Shown piece after piece: positions 1-8,163 of a stretch of DNA of 64,000 nt (within the stretch, counting starts at the first letter, position 1; every line of letters starts with the position of its first letter). A program made the position numbers and the translations under genes. Source of the DNA: Rhodopseudomonas palustris JSC-3b. GTDB taxonomy: Bacteria > Pseudomonadota > Alphaproteobacteria > Rhizobiales > Xanthobacteraceae. The stretch covers positions 2,256,109-2,320,108 of the forward strand of contig KI632513.1 of the NCBI GenBank assembly GCA_000504425.1, written 5' to 3'. A model generated the notes under the pieces. That model searched no databases and was not told where the DNA came from. It was given only the letters and a program-made list of their open reading frames with translations.

Positions 1-1
1 C

Positions 2-394
2 ATGAGCTTCCCGCAGGGCTACGACACCCCGGTCGGCGAACACGGCACGCAACTGTCCGGCGGCCAGCGGCAGCGCATCGCGATCGCGCGCGCGCTGGTC
101 AAAAACGCGCCGATCATTCTGCTCGATGAGGCCACCGCGGCGCTCGACTCGGAATCGGAACGGCTGGTGCAGGCGGCGATCGACCATCTGTGCCAGAACC
201 GCACCACCATCGTGATCGCGCATCGGCTGCACACCATCACCCATGCCGACGCCATTCTGGTGGTCGAAGGTGGCGAGATCGTCGAACGCGGCCGCCATGA
301 CGATCTGCTCCAGCGCAATGGCCGCTACGCCTCGTTCTTCCGGCTGCAGCAGCACCACGCGACGCCGCTGGCGCCGCAGGCCGCCGCCGTCTAA
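2..394 (+). CDS. ABC transporter ATP-binding/permease, C-terminal part (5' truncated by window)
   Basis: This is the end of an ABC-exporter nucleotide-binding domain that hydrolyses ATP to drive substrate export across the inner membrane. Numbering from the first visible Met, the signature LSGGQ is at 18-22, Walker B ends in D42-E43, the D-loop SALD-type segment follows, and the switch histidine is H74. Walker A and any membrane domain lie left of the window, so the visible Met is an internal residue, not a start. The D-loop and H-loop spacing resembles the fused permease-ATPase (MsbA/type IV exporter) class. Substrate cannot be told. The reading frame closes with TAA and has a short Ala/Pro-rich tail. 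Confidence 0.9.
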   Translation: MSFPQGYDTPVGEHGTQLSGGQRQRIAIARALVKNAPIILLDEATAALDSESERLVQAAIDHLCQNRTTIVIAHRLHTITHADAILVVEGGEIVERGRHDDLLQRNGRYASFFRLQQHHATPLAPQAAAV

Positions 395-459
395 GCTCGC
401 ACCATGGCGCTCCGCTCACGCGGGGCGCAGCCATGGCCCCACACGTTGCGAGCTGATTG

Positions 460-1161
460 ATGAGCGAGACGTCCTATGTGATCCCCGCTTTGTCCCAACC
501 AAGCCTGGCCGTTCAGGGTGACAGCCGGCGTTTTCCGGTGCGCCGCATCTGGTGCGTGGGCCGCAACTATCTCGAACACGTGCGCGAGATGGGCAATGAC
601 GAGCGGCAGCCGCCGTTCTTCTTCGCCAAACACGCCGACATGGTGGCGGACGACGGCGCGACCATCCCCTACCCGCCGCTCACCAACGATCTGCACCACG
701 AGGTCGAACTGATCGTGGCGCTGAGGAGCGGCGGCCTTGGCATCGCGCCGGGCCAGGCGCTCGATCATGTGTTCGGCTATGGCGTCGGCATCGATCTGAC
801 GCGACGCGATCTGCAAATGGCCTCGCGCAAGAAAGAGCAGCCCTGGGAGATCGGCAAATCATTCGATCAATCGGCGCCGTGCAGCGCGCTGCGCCCCGCC
901 GCCGAGATCGGCCATCCCAGCCGTGGCGCGATCTGGCTCAAGGTCAATGGCACCGAACGGCAACGCGGCGACCTTGATCAACTGATCTGGAGCGTGCCGG
1001 AAGTGATCGCGCGGCTGTCGCAGCAGGTGGCGCTCGGTGCTGGCGATCTGATCATGACCGGCACGCCGGCCGGCGTTGCGGCGCTCGCGGTCGGCGATAG
1101 CATCGAATGCGGGGTTGATGGCGTCGCCACGCTGCAGGTGCATATCGGCCCGCGCAGCTAG
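460..1161 (+). CDS. Fumarylacetoacetate hydrolase (FAH) family protein
   Basis: A 233-residue cytosolic enzyme of the FAH superfamily, whose members use a divalent metal to hydrolyse or decarboxylate 2-oxo/acylpyruvate-type compounds. The FAH core begins near residue 30. Likely metal ligands are E81 and E83 in the segment DLHHEVELIVAL, with a downstream Asp in GVGIDLTRRD, and the family's GTPAGV turn is near residue 200. The length fits single-domain FAHD1-like proteins (acylpyruvase/oxaloacetate decarboxylase) better than true fumarylacetoacetase. ATG at 460 was preferred to the adjacent TTG at 457. It follows the ABC gene by 65 bp in the same direction. The exact substrate is unknown. Confidence 0.85.
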   Translation: MSETSYVIPALSQPSLAVQGDSRRFPVRRIWCVGRNYLEHVREMGNDERQPPFFFAKHADMVADDGATIPYPPLTNDLHHEVELIVALRSGGLGIAPGQALDHVFGYGVGIDLTRRDLQMASRKKEQPWEIGKSFDQSAPCSALRPAAEIGHPSRGAIWLKVNGTERQRGDLDQLIWSVPEVIARLSQQVALGAGDLIMTGTPAGVAALAVGDSIECGVDGVATLQVHIGPRS

Positions 1162-1327
1162 CCGGTTAGCGTTCCAAATAGCTTAATTCAGCCGCGGTTC
1201 TGCCCGGTTTTCACACGGCATCGGCACTTCCCTGGAATCACCGGCAACCTGCCGCGAATTGGTCGTGGTGCGGTCAAAAAGCGCTGAACTGATAGCGCGC
1301 CGAATGACCAGCAACAGGGAACCGCTG

Positions 1328-1744
1328 ATGAACGCCATGCCATCCGAGAAGATCGACACCAAGACCACCGACAGCGAACACGCCGCCGCTGCTGCGGCCG
1401 ATGTCGAAGCCGGCATCCGTGAATTCGTGCGCAACGATGTCGCCTATCTGCGCCGGCCGCAGAATGGCGCCGACACTGTCGCGCTCGATGCCACCGCGGA
1501 AGCCACCGTCAACAACGTCAACTCGCTGATCCAGCGCGTCGCGGGCGCCTCGCTCGCCGAGATCGAAGGGCTGATCACCGAACTGCAGAGCTTGCGCGAT
1601 CTGTTGCACGCCGAAGGGCAGCGCGTGCAACGGGAGATTGCCGGCTACGCGCAGCTCAGCCACGCCGCGATGCAATCGACGCGGATGATTGCCGACAATG
1701 TCGCGCAGTGGAAACAGGCAACGGACAAACTTGGCCGCGCATGA
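1328..1744 (+). CDS. Conserved-looking hypothetical protein, helical
   Basis: A 138-residue protein that I do not recognise. It is acidic at the N-terminus (an Ala-rich stretch, then VEAGIREFV), and the rest is predicted to be largely helical with regularly spaced Leu/Ile and Gln, suggesting coiled-coil character from about residue 60 onward. There is no signal peptide, membrane segment or Cys motif. ATG 1328 has an AGGGA ribosome-binding site about 8 bases upstream, so it was preferred to ATG 1304 and the TTG at 1259. It stands alone between the FAH gene and a repeat-bearing gap. The third-codon GC bias is typical of the window, supporting a real gene. Confidence 0.65.
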   Translation: MNAMPSEKIDTKTTDSEHAAAAAADVEAGIREFVRNDVAYLRRPQNGADTVALDATAEATVNNVNSLIQRVAGASLAEIEGLITELQSLRDLLHAEGQRVQREIAGYAQLSHAAMQSTRMIADNVAQWKQATDKLGRA

Positions 1745-1756
1745 CGCGGCCAACCG

Positions 1757-1788
1757 TTACAGAGATTCAACACTACAGAGATTCAACG
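1757..1788. repeat. Short tandem direct repeat, 16-bp period
   Basis: The 14-mer TACAGAGATTCAAC occurs twice in immediate succession (about 1758-1771 and 1774-1787) just after the stop of the hypothetical gene. No function is evident; it looks like a local slippage duplication. Confidence 0.6.
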
Positions 1789-1926
1789 CTGACAATTTGC
1801 GGCTGACGGCTGGAAATTTCATCGAACGGAATTTCCAGCACTCCCACCTCGCCGATCGCTGAAAGCTTGCGCAAGCTGCGCAGCAGGCCATGACCGCGAG
1901 GGTGTTGACCGCGATAGCATTGAACG

Positions 1927-2023
1927 CGATGTTTTTGAGCGACGTGGATGCCGGTTCGCGTCAAGACAACGCGTCAGAACATCCAGAGCTTCGGTTCTGA
2001 GCCCATCAGAACCGAACAGCTCT
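1927..2023 (-). repeat. Dispersed palindrome-containing repeat, family A, copy 1 (reverse orientation)
   Basis: The core is an inverted repeat, TTCGGTTCTGA...TCAGAACCGAA, around 1989-2014, followed on the minus strand by a tail resembling GACGCGTTTTCTTGACGCGA and CACTTCGCTCGAAAACGC. It is the reverse complement, with mismatches, of the copies at 30584, 33332 and 46615. Such 90-100 bp intergenic elements are common in this bacterial group. There is no coding potential. Confidence 0.8.
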
Positions 2024-2037
2024 AAGGGGCCGCAGCG

Positions 2038-2190
2038 TTAGCGAACGCCGCTGATATGTTCGGGCAGGTCGAGGGAATAGGCGCCATCGGCGTACCCCTT
2101 GACCACCATCCCGGTGGTGATCATCACCATCACGGTCACCGCCGCAAAGACGAAGCCCACCACCTTCAAGCCAATCCGATCCGCCGTCAT
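2038..2190 (-). CDS. Small membrane protein, 50 residues
   Basis: A short ORF read from ATG 2190 giving a charged N-terminus (MTADRIGLK), one clear hydrophobic helix at about residues 9-29 and a polar tail (GYADGAYSLDLPEHISG). The orientation is probably N-in with the tail in the periplasm. The frame is open further upstream to 2250, but the segment before ATG 2190 is Trp/Arg-rich and unlike a leader. It lies between repeat copy 1 and the MaoC gene transcribed in the same direction, about 160 bp downstream of that gene. Small proteins of this pattern are frequent in Bradyrhizobium-type genomes, but I assign no function. Confidence 0.6.
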   Translation of the reverse strand: MTADRIGLKVVGFVFAAVTVMVMITTGMVVKGYADGAYSLDLPEHISGVR

Positions 2191-2349
2191 CGTCCCACGT
2201 CCACCCGTCGTCCACAACTTCCAGCAAGCCCGTGGAAGGTTAACAACCATTTAACGGACTGCGTCGCATTCAGCCTTTGTCGTAAAAGGCTTGCCAACTG
2301 TTTAAGAAGGCACCGCCGCTGCCGGCCCGCAAATCAGGGCCGCTGCAAA

Positions 2350-2829
2350 TCACGGCACGGACCGTCGTGGCACAAAAGCGGAGGCAAGAAAAGAGAACAC
2401 CAGCTCGCCACGCTGATTTGTACCTGTGTTTCGGCCTTGCAGAATTGCCCATTGTGGACGGGATTCAGAAATCCGAATCGATTCGACTTCGGAAGCGAAT
2501 CGGATGGTGTCGCCGGCCAATACCGGCTTGATCCAGCGCAGGTCTTTGAAGCCGGGCGACGGCCCGCCGACCGCCGGCAATTCGCCACGCGCCATCGCCT
2601 CGGCCGCCTCGCGCTGGCCATCGGCGACCAGCAGCCTCATGCACACCGCGCTGACATGCCAGCCCGACGCCGCCAGGCCGCCAAACAGCGAGCGCCGGCC
2701 GGCCTCTTCATCGAGATGAAATGGCTGCGGGTCGAATTTGCGAGCGAATTCCTTGATCGCTTCCGCGGTAAAAGTGAAGGAGCCGAGTTCGCGGCGCTGA
2801 CCTACGGCAATATCTTCGTAGTAACGCAT
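2350..2829 (-). CDS. MaoC-like dehydratase (hotdog fold), first of pair
   Basis: A 159-residue single-hotdog protein of the MaoC/R-specific enoyl-CoA hydratase superfamily, expected to hydrate or bind acyl-CoA thioesters in the cytosol. The hydratase-2 type segment FDPQPFHLDEEAG near residues 32-44 carries the catalytic Asp/His pair seen in the family, followed by GGLAASGWH. It lies 9 bp downstream of a second MaoC gene in the same orientation, so the two are probably cotranscribed. The proteins are paralogous (FDPQP[FM]HLD in both) and may form a heterodimer, as other split MaoC pairs do; that is inference. The physiological acyl-CoA is unknown. Confidence 0.88.
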   Translation of the reverse strand: MRYYEDIAVGQRRELGSFTFTAEAIKEFARKFDPQPFHLDEEAGRRSLFGGLAASGWHVSAVCMRLLVADGQREAAEAMARGELPAVGGPSPGFKDLRWIKPVLAGDTIRFASEVESIRISESRPQWAILQGRNTGTNQRGELVFSFLASAFVPRRSVP

Positions 2830-2838
2830 GCGGGCAGC

Positions 2839-3294
2839 CTATGCCGATTGCGGATGACGGAGTTTCATGATGATCGGGCACACCGCCTGCAGCAGCGGTT
2901 GCCCGGCGGCGTTGCGCACCCTGAAGCCGAACGTCACAATGCCGGTTTCCGGGCGGCTTTGTGACACGCGGCTGTGCTTGACCTCGACATCGAGCGTGAG
3001 TTCGTCATCGGGGCGTAGCGGCGACAGCCAGCGCACTTCTTCGACGCCGGGCGAGCCGAGCGTGTCCGAGCGCAGCAGAAAACCATCGACCATCATGCGC
3101 ATCATCAGCGCGCATAGATGCCAGCCCGAGCCGGACAGCCCGCCGAGCATGCTGTGCCGCGCCGCCTCGTCATCAAGATGCATCGGCTGCGGGTCAAACT
3201 CAGCCGCGAACGCAATAATTTCGTCGCGACTGACCCGGCGCGGGCCGAAGCTGCCAAACGGACCTGGAGGAAAATCTTCAAAGGTAAGTAGCAT
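2839..3294 (-). CDS. MaoC-like dehydratase, second of pair
   Basis: A 151-residue MaoC-superfamily hotdog protein. It has the motif FDPQPMHLDDEAA at about residues 33-45 and GGLSGSGWH after it, matching its downstream neighbour closely in this region and diverging elsewhere. ATG 3294 was chosen because the frame upstream of it (to 3360) has no family similarity. The C-terminal half (SRPETGIVTFGFRVRNAAGQPLL) is the usual hotdog strand pattern. It is the upstream gene of the pair and transcribed away from the DUF4282 gene, so 3295-3406 is a divergent promoter region. The gene is probably an enoyl-CoA hydratase-like or acyl-CoA-binding partner; the substrate is not determinable. Confidence 0.87.
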   Translation of the reverse strand: MLLTFEDFPPGPFGSFGPRRVSRDEIIAFAAEFDPQPMHLDDEAARHSMLGGLSGSGWHLCALMMRMMVDGFLLRSDTLGSPGVEEVRWLSPLRPDDELTLDVEVKHSRVSQSRPETGIVTFGFRVRNAAGQPLLQAVCPIIMKLRHPQSA

Positions 3295-3406
3295 GTTGAG
3301 GAAACTGCTGGAGAGAGCCCGATTGTGGCCGTTATTGGCAGCAATCACAAGCGGCAACACGGCGCACCCTGCCGCCGCAGCCTATCCTCCCCCCTAGGAG
3401 ACATGA

Positions 3407-3700
3407 ATGTTCGAGTTTCGCGATCTGTTCCAGTGGGATCGGTTCATCACCGTTCACGTCATCAAGATCTTCTACTGGCTGGCGATCGCGTTGACCGGGC
3501 TGCTTGGTATTTCCGGCATCCTGTCAGGACTGGTGGCGATGGCGATCAGCCCGTTCGGCGGCTTGATCACCATTCTGGTCAGCCTGGTCGGCATCTGCGC
3601 TGGCGTGATTTTTTCGCGCATTCTCGCCGAATTCATCCTGATTGTGTTTCGGATCAACGAACATCTTGGCGTGATCCGTGACCAGGGCACGATGCGCTGA
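3407..3700 (+). CDS. DUF4282-type membrane protein
   Basis: A 97-residue inner-membrane protein with two hydrophobic segments (about residues 18-47 and 50-82) separated by a short polar turn. The pattern FEFRDLFQWDRFIT at the N-terminus, ILAEFILIVFRINE in the second half and a short basic tail is typical of the DUF4282 family, whose role is unknown. A good ribosome-binding site (AGGAG at about 3396) precedes ATG by 6 bases. It is a lone gene between the divergent MaoC pair and the minus-strand ychF operon. Confidence 0.8.
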   Translation: MFEFRDLFQWDRFITVHVIKIFYWLAIALTGLLGISGILSGLVAMAISPFGGLITILVSLVGICAGVIFSRILAEFILIVFRINEHLGVIRDQGTMR

Positions 3701-3810
3701 GCGCATTGGAGCGTCGCCGCTGCGACGGCACATGCACAAAAGTGCGTAGCCAGTCACGCCGGCCGCTCCCGCGGTGGGCCGGTTGCTGATCGCGCACAGC
3801 CCGCACAACG

Positions 3811-3837
3811 AAAATGCCCGCGACCAGCGCGGGCATC
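3811..3837 (-). terminator. Hairpin terminator candidate for rplY-pth-ychF
   Basis: ATGCCCGCG and CGCGGGCAT form a 9-bp perfect stem with a 5-base loop. On the minus strand the stem is followed by a TTTT run. It lies about 50 bases beyond the ychF stop, the right place for a Rho-independent terminator. It also resembles the REP-like elements elsewhere in the window. Confidence 0.65.
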
Positions 3838-3888
3838 ACAAGTCACAGCGACCGGCCATTGTGAGCAATGACCGGCGACGCTGCTGAT

Positions 3889-4986
3889 TTAGGTATTGAA
3901 GCGGAAGTGCATCACGTCGCCATCGGCGACCACATATTCCTTGCCTTCCAGCCGCAGCTTGCCGGCATCGCGCGCGCCCGCTTCGCCGCCCAGCGACACG
4001 TAGTCGTTGAAGGCGATGGTCTCGGCGCGGATAAAGCCCTTTTCAAAGTCGGTGTGGATCACCGCCGCGGCCTGCGGGGCCTTGGTGCCCTTGGTGATGG
4101 TCCAGGCGCGGGCTTCCTTGGGGCCGACCGTGAAGTAAGTGATCAGGTGCAGCAGCTCGTAGCCGGCGCGGATCAGCCGGTCGAGACCGGCTTCATGCAG
4201 GCCGAGCGTATCGAGGAAGTCGGTGCGCTCCTCGCGCGACAGCGTCGCGATTTCCGACTCGATCTTGGCGGAGATCACCACCGCGACCGCGTCTTCTTCC
4301 TTGGCGCGCGCCATCACCGCTTCAGAGAAGCTGTTGCCGGAGCCGGCCGAGCCTTCCTCGACGTTGCAGACATAGAGCACCGGCTTGGAGGTCAACAGGC
4401 CGAGCATGCGGAACGCGCGCTCCTCCTCCGGCTTGCGCTCCAGGAAGCGCGCCGGCTTGCCATCGCGCAGCAGGCTCAGCGCGCGGTTGACCAGATCGAG
4501 CTGTTCCTTGGAATCCTTGTCGCCGCCCTTGGCCTTCTTGCTGAGATTGTCGACGCGCTTTTCCAGGCTTTCGAGATCGGCGAGCATCAGCTCGGTCTCG
4601 ATGGTGTCGATGTCGGCGATCGGCGCCACCTTGCCGTCGACATGGGTGATGTCGGAATCTTCAAAGCAGCGCACCACATGGGCGATGGCATCGACCTCGC
4701 GGATGGTGGCGAGGAACTGATTGCCAAGACCTTCGCCCTTGGAGGCGCCCTTCACCAGACCGGCGATATCGACAAAGGTCAGGCGGGTCGGGATGATCTG
4801 CGCCGACTTACCGACTTCGGCGAGCTTGTCGAGCCGCGGATCCGGCACCGCCACTTCACCGACATTCGGTTCGATGGTGCAGAACGGATAGTTCGCAGCC
4901 TGCGCGGCCGCGGTTTCGGTCAGCGCGTTGAACAGCGTCGACTTACCGACATTCGGCAGTCCGACGATTCCGCATTTGAATCCCAT
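3889..4986 (-). CDS. ychF: Redox-regulated ATPase YchF (Obg-like)
   Basis: A 365-residue TRAFAC-class P-loop NTPase of the OLA1/YchF family, which prefers ATP over GTP, binds ribosomes and modulates stress responses. The start [23 protein letters not shown] contains the P-loop (about residues 8-16), the switch region DIAGLV is near 72-77, and the G4-equivalent NVEEG (rather than NKxD) explains the ATP preference. The C-terminal TGS-like domain ([15 protein letters not shown] to [12 protein letters not shown]) is complete. It follows pth by 31 bp and is the last gene of rplY-pth-ychF, a conserved translation-linked arrangement. Length and motifs match the family throughout. Confidence 0.97.
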   Translation of the reverse strand: MGFKCGIVGLPNVGKSTLFNALTETAAAQAANYPFCTIEPNVGEVAVPDPRLDKLAEVGKSAQIIPTRLTFVDIAGLVKGASKGEGLGNQFLATIREVDAIAHVVRCFEDSDITHVDGKVAPIADIDTIETELMLADLESLEKRVDNLSKKAKGGDKDSKEQLDLVNRALSLLRDGKPARFLERKPEEERAFRMLGLLTSKPVLYVCNVEEGSAGSGNSFSEAVMARAKEEDAVAVVISAKIESEIATLSREERTDFLDTLGLHEAGLDRLIRAGYELLHLITYFTVGPKEARAWTITKGTKAPQAAAVIHTDFEKGFIRAETIAFNDYVSLGGEAGARDAGKLRLEGKEYVVADGDVMHFRFNT

Positions 4987-5017
4987 GAACCTGTCCTGAA
5001 TTCGTTAGGCCGGCGCG

Positions 5018-5623
5018 TCATGCGCCGGGCTTGTCGTCCTTCGCGCCAAAACCCTTGGCCTGCAGTGCCAGATGCACCTTGTTCTGGAACTGCGAGTCGC
5101 GGCCGCCGATCAAGAGATCAGCGTTATCAGCGATCGCATCGAGCATGGCTTCGACCCAGGGCCGTTCGGCCTTGGCAAAATCGTTCAGCACGTGGCTGTG
5201 CACCAGCTCCTTGACGCCGGGGTGACCGACCCCGACCCGGACCCGGCGATAATCATTGCCGACATGAGCGGAGACCGAACGCAGCCCGTTATGTCCGGCG
5301 ATGCCGCCGCCAACCTTGACGCGCATCTTGGACGCCGGCAGCTCGATCTCATCATGCACCACGATGATATCGGGCAGCCCGATCTTGAAGAAGCTCGCGG
5401 CATCCTGCACCGCGCGCCCGGACTCGTTCATGTAGGTAAGCGGCTTCAGCAGCGTGACACGGTCGCCGCCGATGGTGCCGTCTGCGGTCTCGCCCTGAAA
5501 ACGACGGCGCCATGGCGAAAAGCCATGACGCCGTGCGATTTCGTCGAGCACCATGAACCCGATATTGTGCCGGTTGCCCTGGTACTTGCTGCCAGGATTG
5601 CCGAGCCCAACAAGGAGGCGCAT
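5018..5623 (-). CDS. pth: Peptidyl-tRNA hydrolase
   Basis: A 201-residue cytosolic enzyme that cleaves the ester bond of peptidyl-tRNAs released by premature drop-off, recycling tRNA. Pth family marks are the N-terminal [21 protein letters not shown] (residues 3-23, including the catalytic His and the conserved Asn) and [20 protein letters not shown] near 95-114, with GHNGLRS following. The start at ATG 5623 has a GGAGG-type site (caaggaggcgc on the plus strand is part of the reverse context). It lies 21 bp after rplY and 31 bp before ychF, so all three are probably one transcript. The basic C-terminal tail is slightly longer than in E. coli. Confidence 0.97.
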   Translation of the reverse strand: MRLLVGLGNPGSKYQGNRHNIGFMVLDEIARRHGFSPWRRRFQGETADGTIGGDRVTLLKPLTYMNESGRAVQDAASFFKIGLPDIIVVHDEIELPASKMRVKVGGGIAGHNGLRSVSAHVGNDYRRVRVGVGHPGVKELVHSHVLNDFAKAERPWVEAMLDAIADNADLLIGGRDSQFQNKVHLALQAKGFGAKDDKPGA

Positions 5624-5644
5624 GACGCGGCGCTCTGCGCCGGA

Positions 5645-6313
5645 TTACTTCTTCTTCTCGGCGGCGGGCTTGGCAGCCGCGGGCGCCTTGGCAGCGGCGG
5701 CGGGCGCAGCAGCCGGAGCAGCAGCGGTCGCAGCCTTGTCTTCGTTGTAGCCCGACGGCGGCACCACGGTGACCAGGGTCACGTCGTCGCGCGACACCGG
5801 CTTGACGCCCTTGGGCAGCGCGATGGTCGACAGGTGCAGCGAGCTGCCTATGTCGAGCGTGCCGACGTCAGCTTCGATGAACTGCGGAATGGCGTCCGCT
5901 TCGGCTTCCAGTTCGACCGTGTGGGTCACGATGTTGATCGTGCCGCCACGCTTCACGCCCGGCGCGGTTTCGGTGTTCTTCAGGTGCAGCGGAACGCTGA
6001 CGCGGATCGTGGTGCCCTGGCCGAGGCGCAGGAAGTCCACGTGGATCGGGAAGTCGCGCACCGGATCGAGGTGGAAGTCGCGCGGAATCACGCGATGCTT
6101 GGTGCCGTCGAGGTTGACGTCGAAAATGGTGGTGAGGAACCGGCCAGCGGCAATGCGCTGCCGCAGTTCGCGATCATCGAGCGAGATCGCCAGCGGGGCC
6201 TTGTTGTCACCATAGATCACGGCCGGAACACGGCCGGCGCGACGCTCAGCCCGTGCGGCCCCCTTGCCGACTGACGGACGCGCGGTCGCCTTCAATTCCT
6301 TGACGGTCGTCAT
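5645..6313 (-). CDS. rplY: 50S ribosomal protein L25/general stress protein Ctc
   Basis: A 222-residue long-form L25 (TL5/Ctc type), which binds 5S rRNA in the large subunit. Residues 1-95 are the L25 domain (MTTVKELKATARPSVGKG, then RRAGRVPAVIYG); residues 100-190 are the C-terminal TL5 beta domain with DVGTLDIGSSLHLS. The last 35 residues form an Ala/Pro/Lys tail ending in KKK, common in alphaproteobacterial forms. The true start is ATG 6313; the open frame continues upstream to 6502 but without L25 similarity. First gene of the rplY-pth-ychF operon, so its promoter should lie in 6314-6450. Confidence 0.96.
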   Translation of the reverse strand: MTTVKELKATARPSVGKGAARAERRAGRVPAVIYGDNKAPLAISLDDRELRQRIAAGRFLTTIFDVNLDGTKHRVIPRDFHLDPVRDFPIHVDFLRLGQGTTIRVSVPLHLKNTETAPGVKRGGTINIVTHTVELEAEADAIPQFIEADVGTLDIGSSLHLSTIALPKGVKPVSRDDVTLVTVVPPSGYNEDKAATAAAPAAAPAAAAKAPAAAKPAAEKKK

Positions 6314-6793
6314 TTCAATAAGCCCTTGTTTAAACGAGACCTTTCGAGAGCGCCGCGAAGCTTTCGCCGCGCCTCCGAGCCGTCTCTGGGTTGTAAAAGT
6401 TATGGGCCGCGGAGCGGCCCATTGCCACGACACAGCAAGCCTCCAGGGGTGCGGGGGCTGTGCGCGTGCCGGGCTTTTAGCGCCAAAGCCCGGGAAACAC
6501 AAGAAAATGGGCGGGGTTTTCCGGCGCCGATCGCCGGTGCCGGCCCAGGTTCAGGGCTGGCCGGCGGCGCAGGCGGCCCGCCGCGCCACAAAGGCTGGCC
6601 GGCGGGGACTTGGAAGGCCGGGCTTGGAGGCCGGACTTATACCACCGGGGCCACCAATGGTCGTCATGCCCGCGCTTGCCGCTTGTATCCACGCCTTAAA
6701 AGCGCAGCAAGATCAAAGACGTGGATGGCCGGGACGAGCCCGGCCATGACGTGCGGAGTGGTTGGGATCAATCGCCGCCAGTATTAGCCAGTA
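6314..6793. other. Intergenic region (480 bp) between rplY and ubiK
   Basis: I see no convincing gene. The part next to rplY (6314-6450) should carry the minus-strand operon promoter. The middle is very GC-rich (GGCCGGCGGCGCAGGCGGCC and similar runs). The right third holds a REP-like element (6659-6764), described separately. Confidence 0.6.
6659..6764 (+). repeat. REP-like palindromic element, family B, copy 1
   Basis: The sequence begins GTCATGCCCGCGCTTG, passes through ATGGCCGGGACGAGCCCGGCCAT (inverted repeat GGCCGGG/CCCGGCC) and ends TGACGTGCGGAGTGGTTG. Both ends recur in the copy at 54053-54155, and the core recurs at 25573-25613. Its two-hairpin form suggests a transposable or structural repeat, not a gene. 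Confidence 0.8.
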
Positions 6794-7057
6794 TTAGACG
6801 GTCGGCGTGCCGCCGAGCTTGGCTTCCAGAGCGGCGATCCGGGCCTTGAGCGCGTCGTTCTCTTCGCGGGCGAGCTTGGCCATGTCCTTGACCACCTCGA
6901 ACTCCTCGCGCTTGACGAGGTCGAGATCGCGCAGCACCCGCTCGGCCTGGGTGCGGACCACGGTCTCGATCTCGCGCTTCACGCCCTGGGCGGCGCCGGC
7001 GGCATCATTCATCAGGCGTCCGATCTCGTCGAAAAGCCGGTTGCTGGTCTGAGTCAT
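6794..7057 (-). CDS. ubiK: Accessory factor UbiK family protein (BMFP)
   Basis: An 87-residue protein of the YqiC/UbiK family, a coiled-coil trimer that assists the ubiquinone biosynthesis complex and binds membranes. It starts [26 protein letters not shown], typical of the family amphipathic N-terminus, and residues 38-80 form a heptad-patterned coiled coil ([32 protein letters not shown]). The start is ATG 7057; the much longer open frame upstream is an artefact of GC-rich sequence. It is transcribed divergently from lgt, with 240 bp between them. In alphaproteobacteria the gene often sits next to lgt, which supports the call. Confidence 0.85.
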   Translation of the reverse strand: MTQTSNRLFDEIGRLMNDAAGAAQGVKREIETVVRTQAERVLRDLDLVKREEFEVVKDMAKLAREENDALKARIAALEAKLGGTPTV

Positions 7058-7297
7058 GTCGTACTCCGGTGCTATCCCTGTTGGCGGCGCCCGCCCAAAA
7101 TGGCGACGCCGGCTTTGTCCGACAAGGCCGCAGCGGCGGCAGATCGCACCGCGGGCCGTCGAATTCCGGGGTTCCTTGTAACGGCGGGCGCAGCCTTGGC
7201 AAGCGACCGCTGCGATCTGCCAGCGTATATCGGCCAGCCCCAACTGAGCACGGATGCGCGCTGTACCGCGCCCGGCTTTCGTCGTAAGTGGTGCGCA

Positions 7298-8149
7298 ATG
7301 TCGTTTGTGCTCGCCTTCCCCGTCTTTGATCCTGTGGCGATTGCGGTCGGACCGATCGTGATCCGCTGGTACGCGCTCGCCTATATCGGCGGCATCGTGA
7401 TCGGCTGGTTCTATGCCCGTGCGCTGCTGAAGAATCAGCGGCTGTGGGGCGGCACCTCGCCGATCCCGCTGGTGGCGTGGGATGACTTCATCCTGTGGGT
7501 GACGCTCGGCATCATCCTCGGCGGCCGCATCGGCTATGTGCTGTTCTACAATTTCGACTTCTTCATTCAGCACCCGCTGGAAATCTTCGAATTGTGGAAA
7601 GGCGGCATGTCGTTCCACGGCGGCTTTTTGGGCTGCGTGATCGCGGTGCTGGCCTTTGCCTGGAAGCGCGGACTGCCGATCGCCTCGCTCGGCGACCTGA
7701 CCTGCGCGGTCGGCCCGATCGGGCTGCTGCTCGGTCGGATCGCCAATTTCATCAATGGCGAATTGTGGGGCCGCGCCGCCGACCCGAGCCTGCCCTGGGC
7801 GATGGTGTTTCCGACCGGCGGCCCGGTGCCGCGCCACCCGAGCCAGCTTTATGAAGCGGCGCTGGAAGGCGTGGTGCTGTTTCTGGTGCTGGCGCTGATG
7901 ATCCGCGCCAAGGCGCTGAGCCGCCCCGGCCTGATCATGGGCGCTTTCATCGGCCTCTATGGCGTCGCGCGCATCATCGGCGAATTGTTTCGCGAGCCCG
8001 ACCCGCAGCTCGGCTTCCTGTGGGGCGGCTGGACCATGGGCATGCTGCTGTCGGTGCCGATGATCATTGTCGGCCTGGGCGTTGTGGTGTGGGCATTGCG
8101 GCGGCCGCCGTTGACCGCTGACGCGGCAGCGGGCCACAGTTCACACTGA
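7298..8149 (+). CDS. lgt: Prolipoprotein diacylglyceryl transferase
   Basis: A 283-residue inner-membrane enzyme that transfers diacylglycerol from phosphatidylglycerol to the lipobox Cys of prolipoproteins. Several transmembrane helices are evident. The Lgt signature [14 protein letters not shown] lies near residues 147-160, with the catalytic-region HGGFLG (around 107-112) and the RHPSQLYEA segment (around 181-189) also present. ATG 7298 begins a canonical N-terminus ([20 protein letters not shown]); the open frame further upstream lacks similarity. It leads a plus-strand cluster lgt-midA-pgeF, with 14 bp to the next gene. Confidence 0.96.
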   Translation: MSFVLAFPVFDPVAIAVGPIVIRWYALAYIGGIVIGWFYARALLKNQRLWGGTSPIPLVAWDDFILWVTLGIILGGRIGYVLFYNFDFFIQHPLEIFELWKGGMSFHGGFLGCVIAVLAFAWKRGLPIASLGDLTCAVGPIGLLLGRIANFINGELWGRAADPSLPWAMVFPTGGPVPRHPSQLYEAALEGVVLFLVLALMIRAKALSRPGLIMGAFIGLYGVARIIGELFREPDPQLGFLWGGWTMGMLLSVPMIIVGLGVVVWALRRPPLTADAAAGHSSH

Positions 8150-8163
8150 GCCGGAGTTTAGCC

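Noticed and set aside
1773..1964. Minus-strand ORF of 63 residues ending GVLEIPFDEISSRQPQIVSVESL
   Set aside because: The C-terminus looks protein-like, but the N-terminal part overlaps repeat copy A1 and there is no RBS or plausible start. It could be a gene remnant; I do not claim it as a gene.
3868..5214. Long plus-strand ORF opposite ychF (448 residues)
   Set aside because: Antisense to a fully conserved gene; its His/Gly/Asp/Arg-rich composition is typical of the complementary strand of GC-rich genes.
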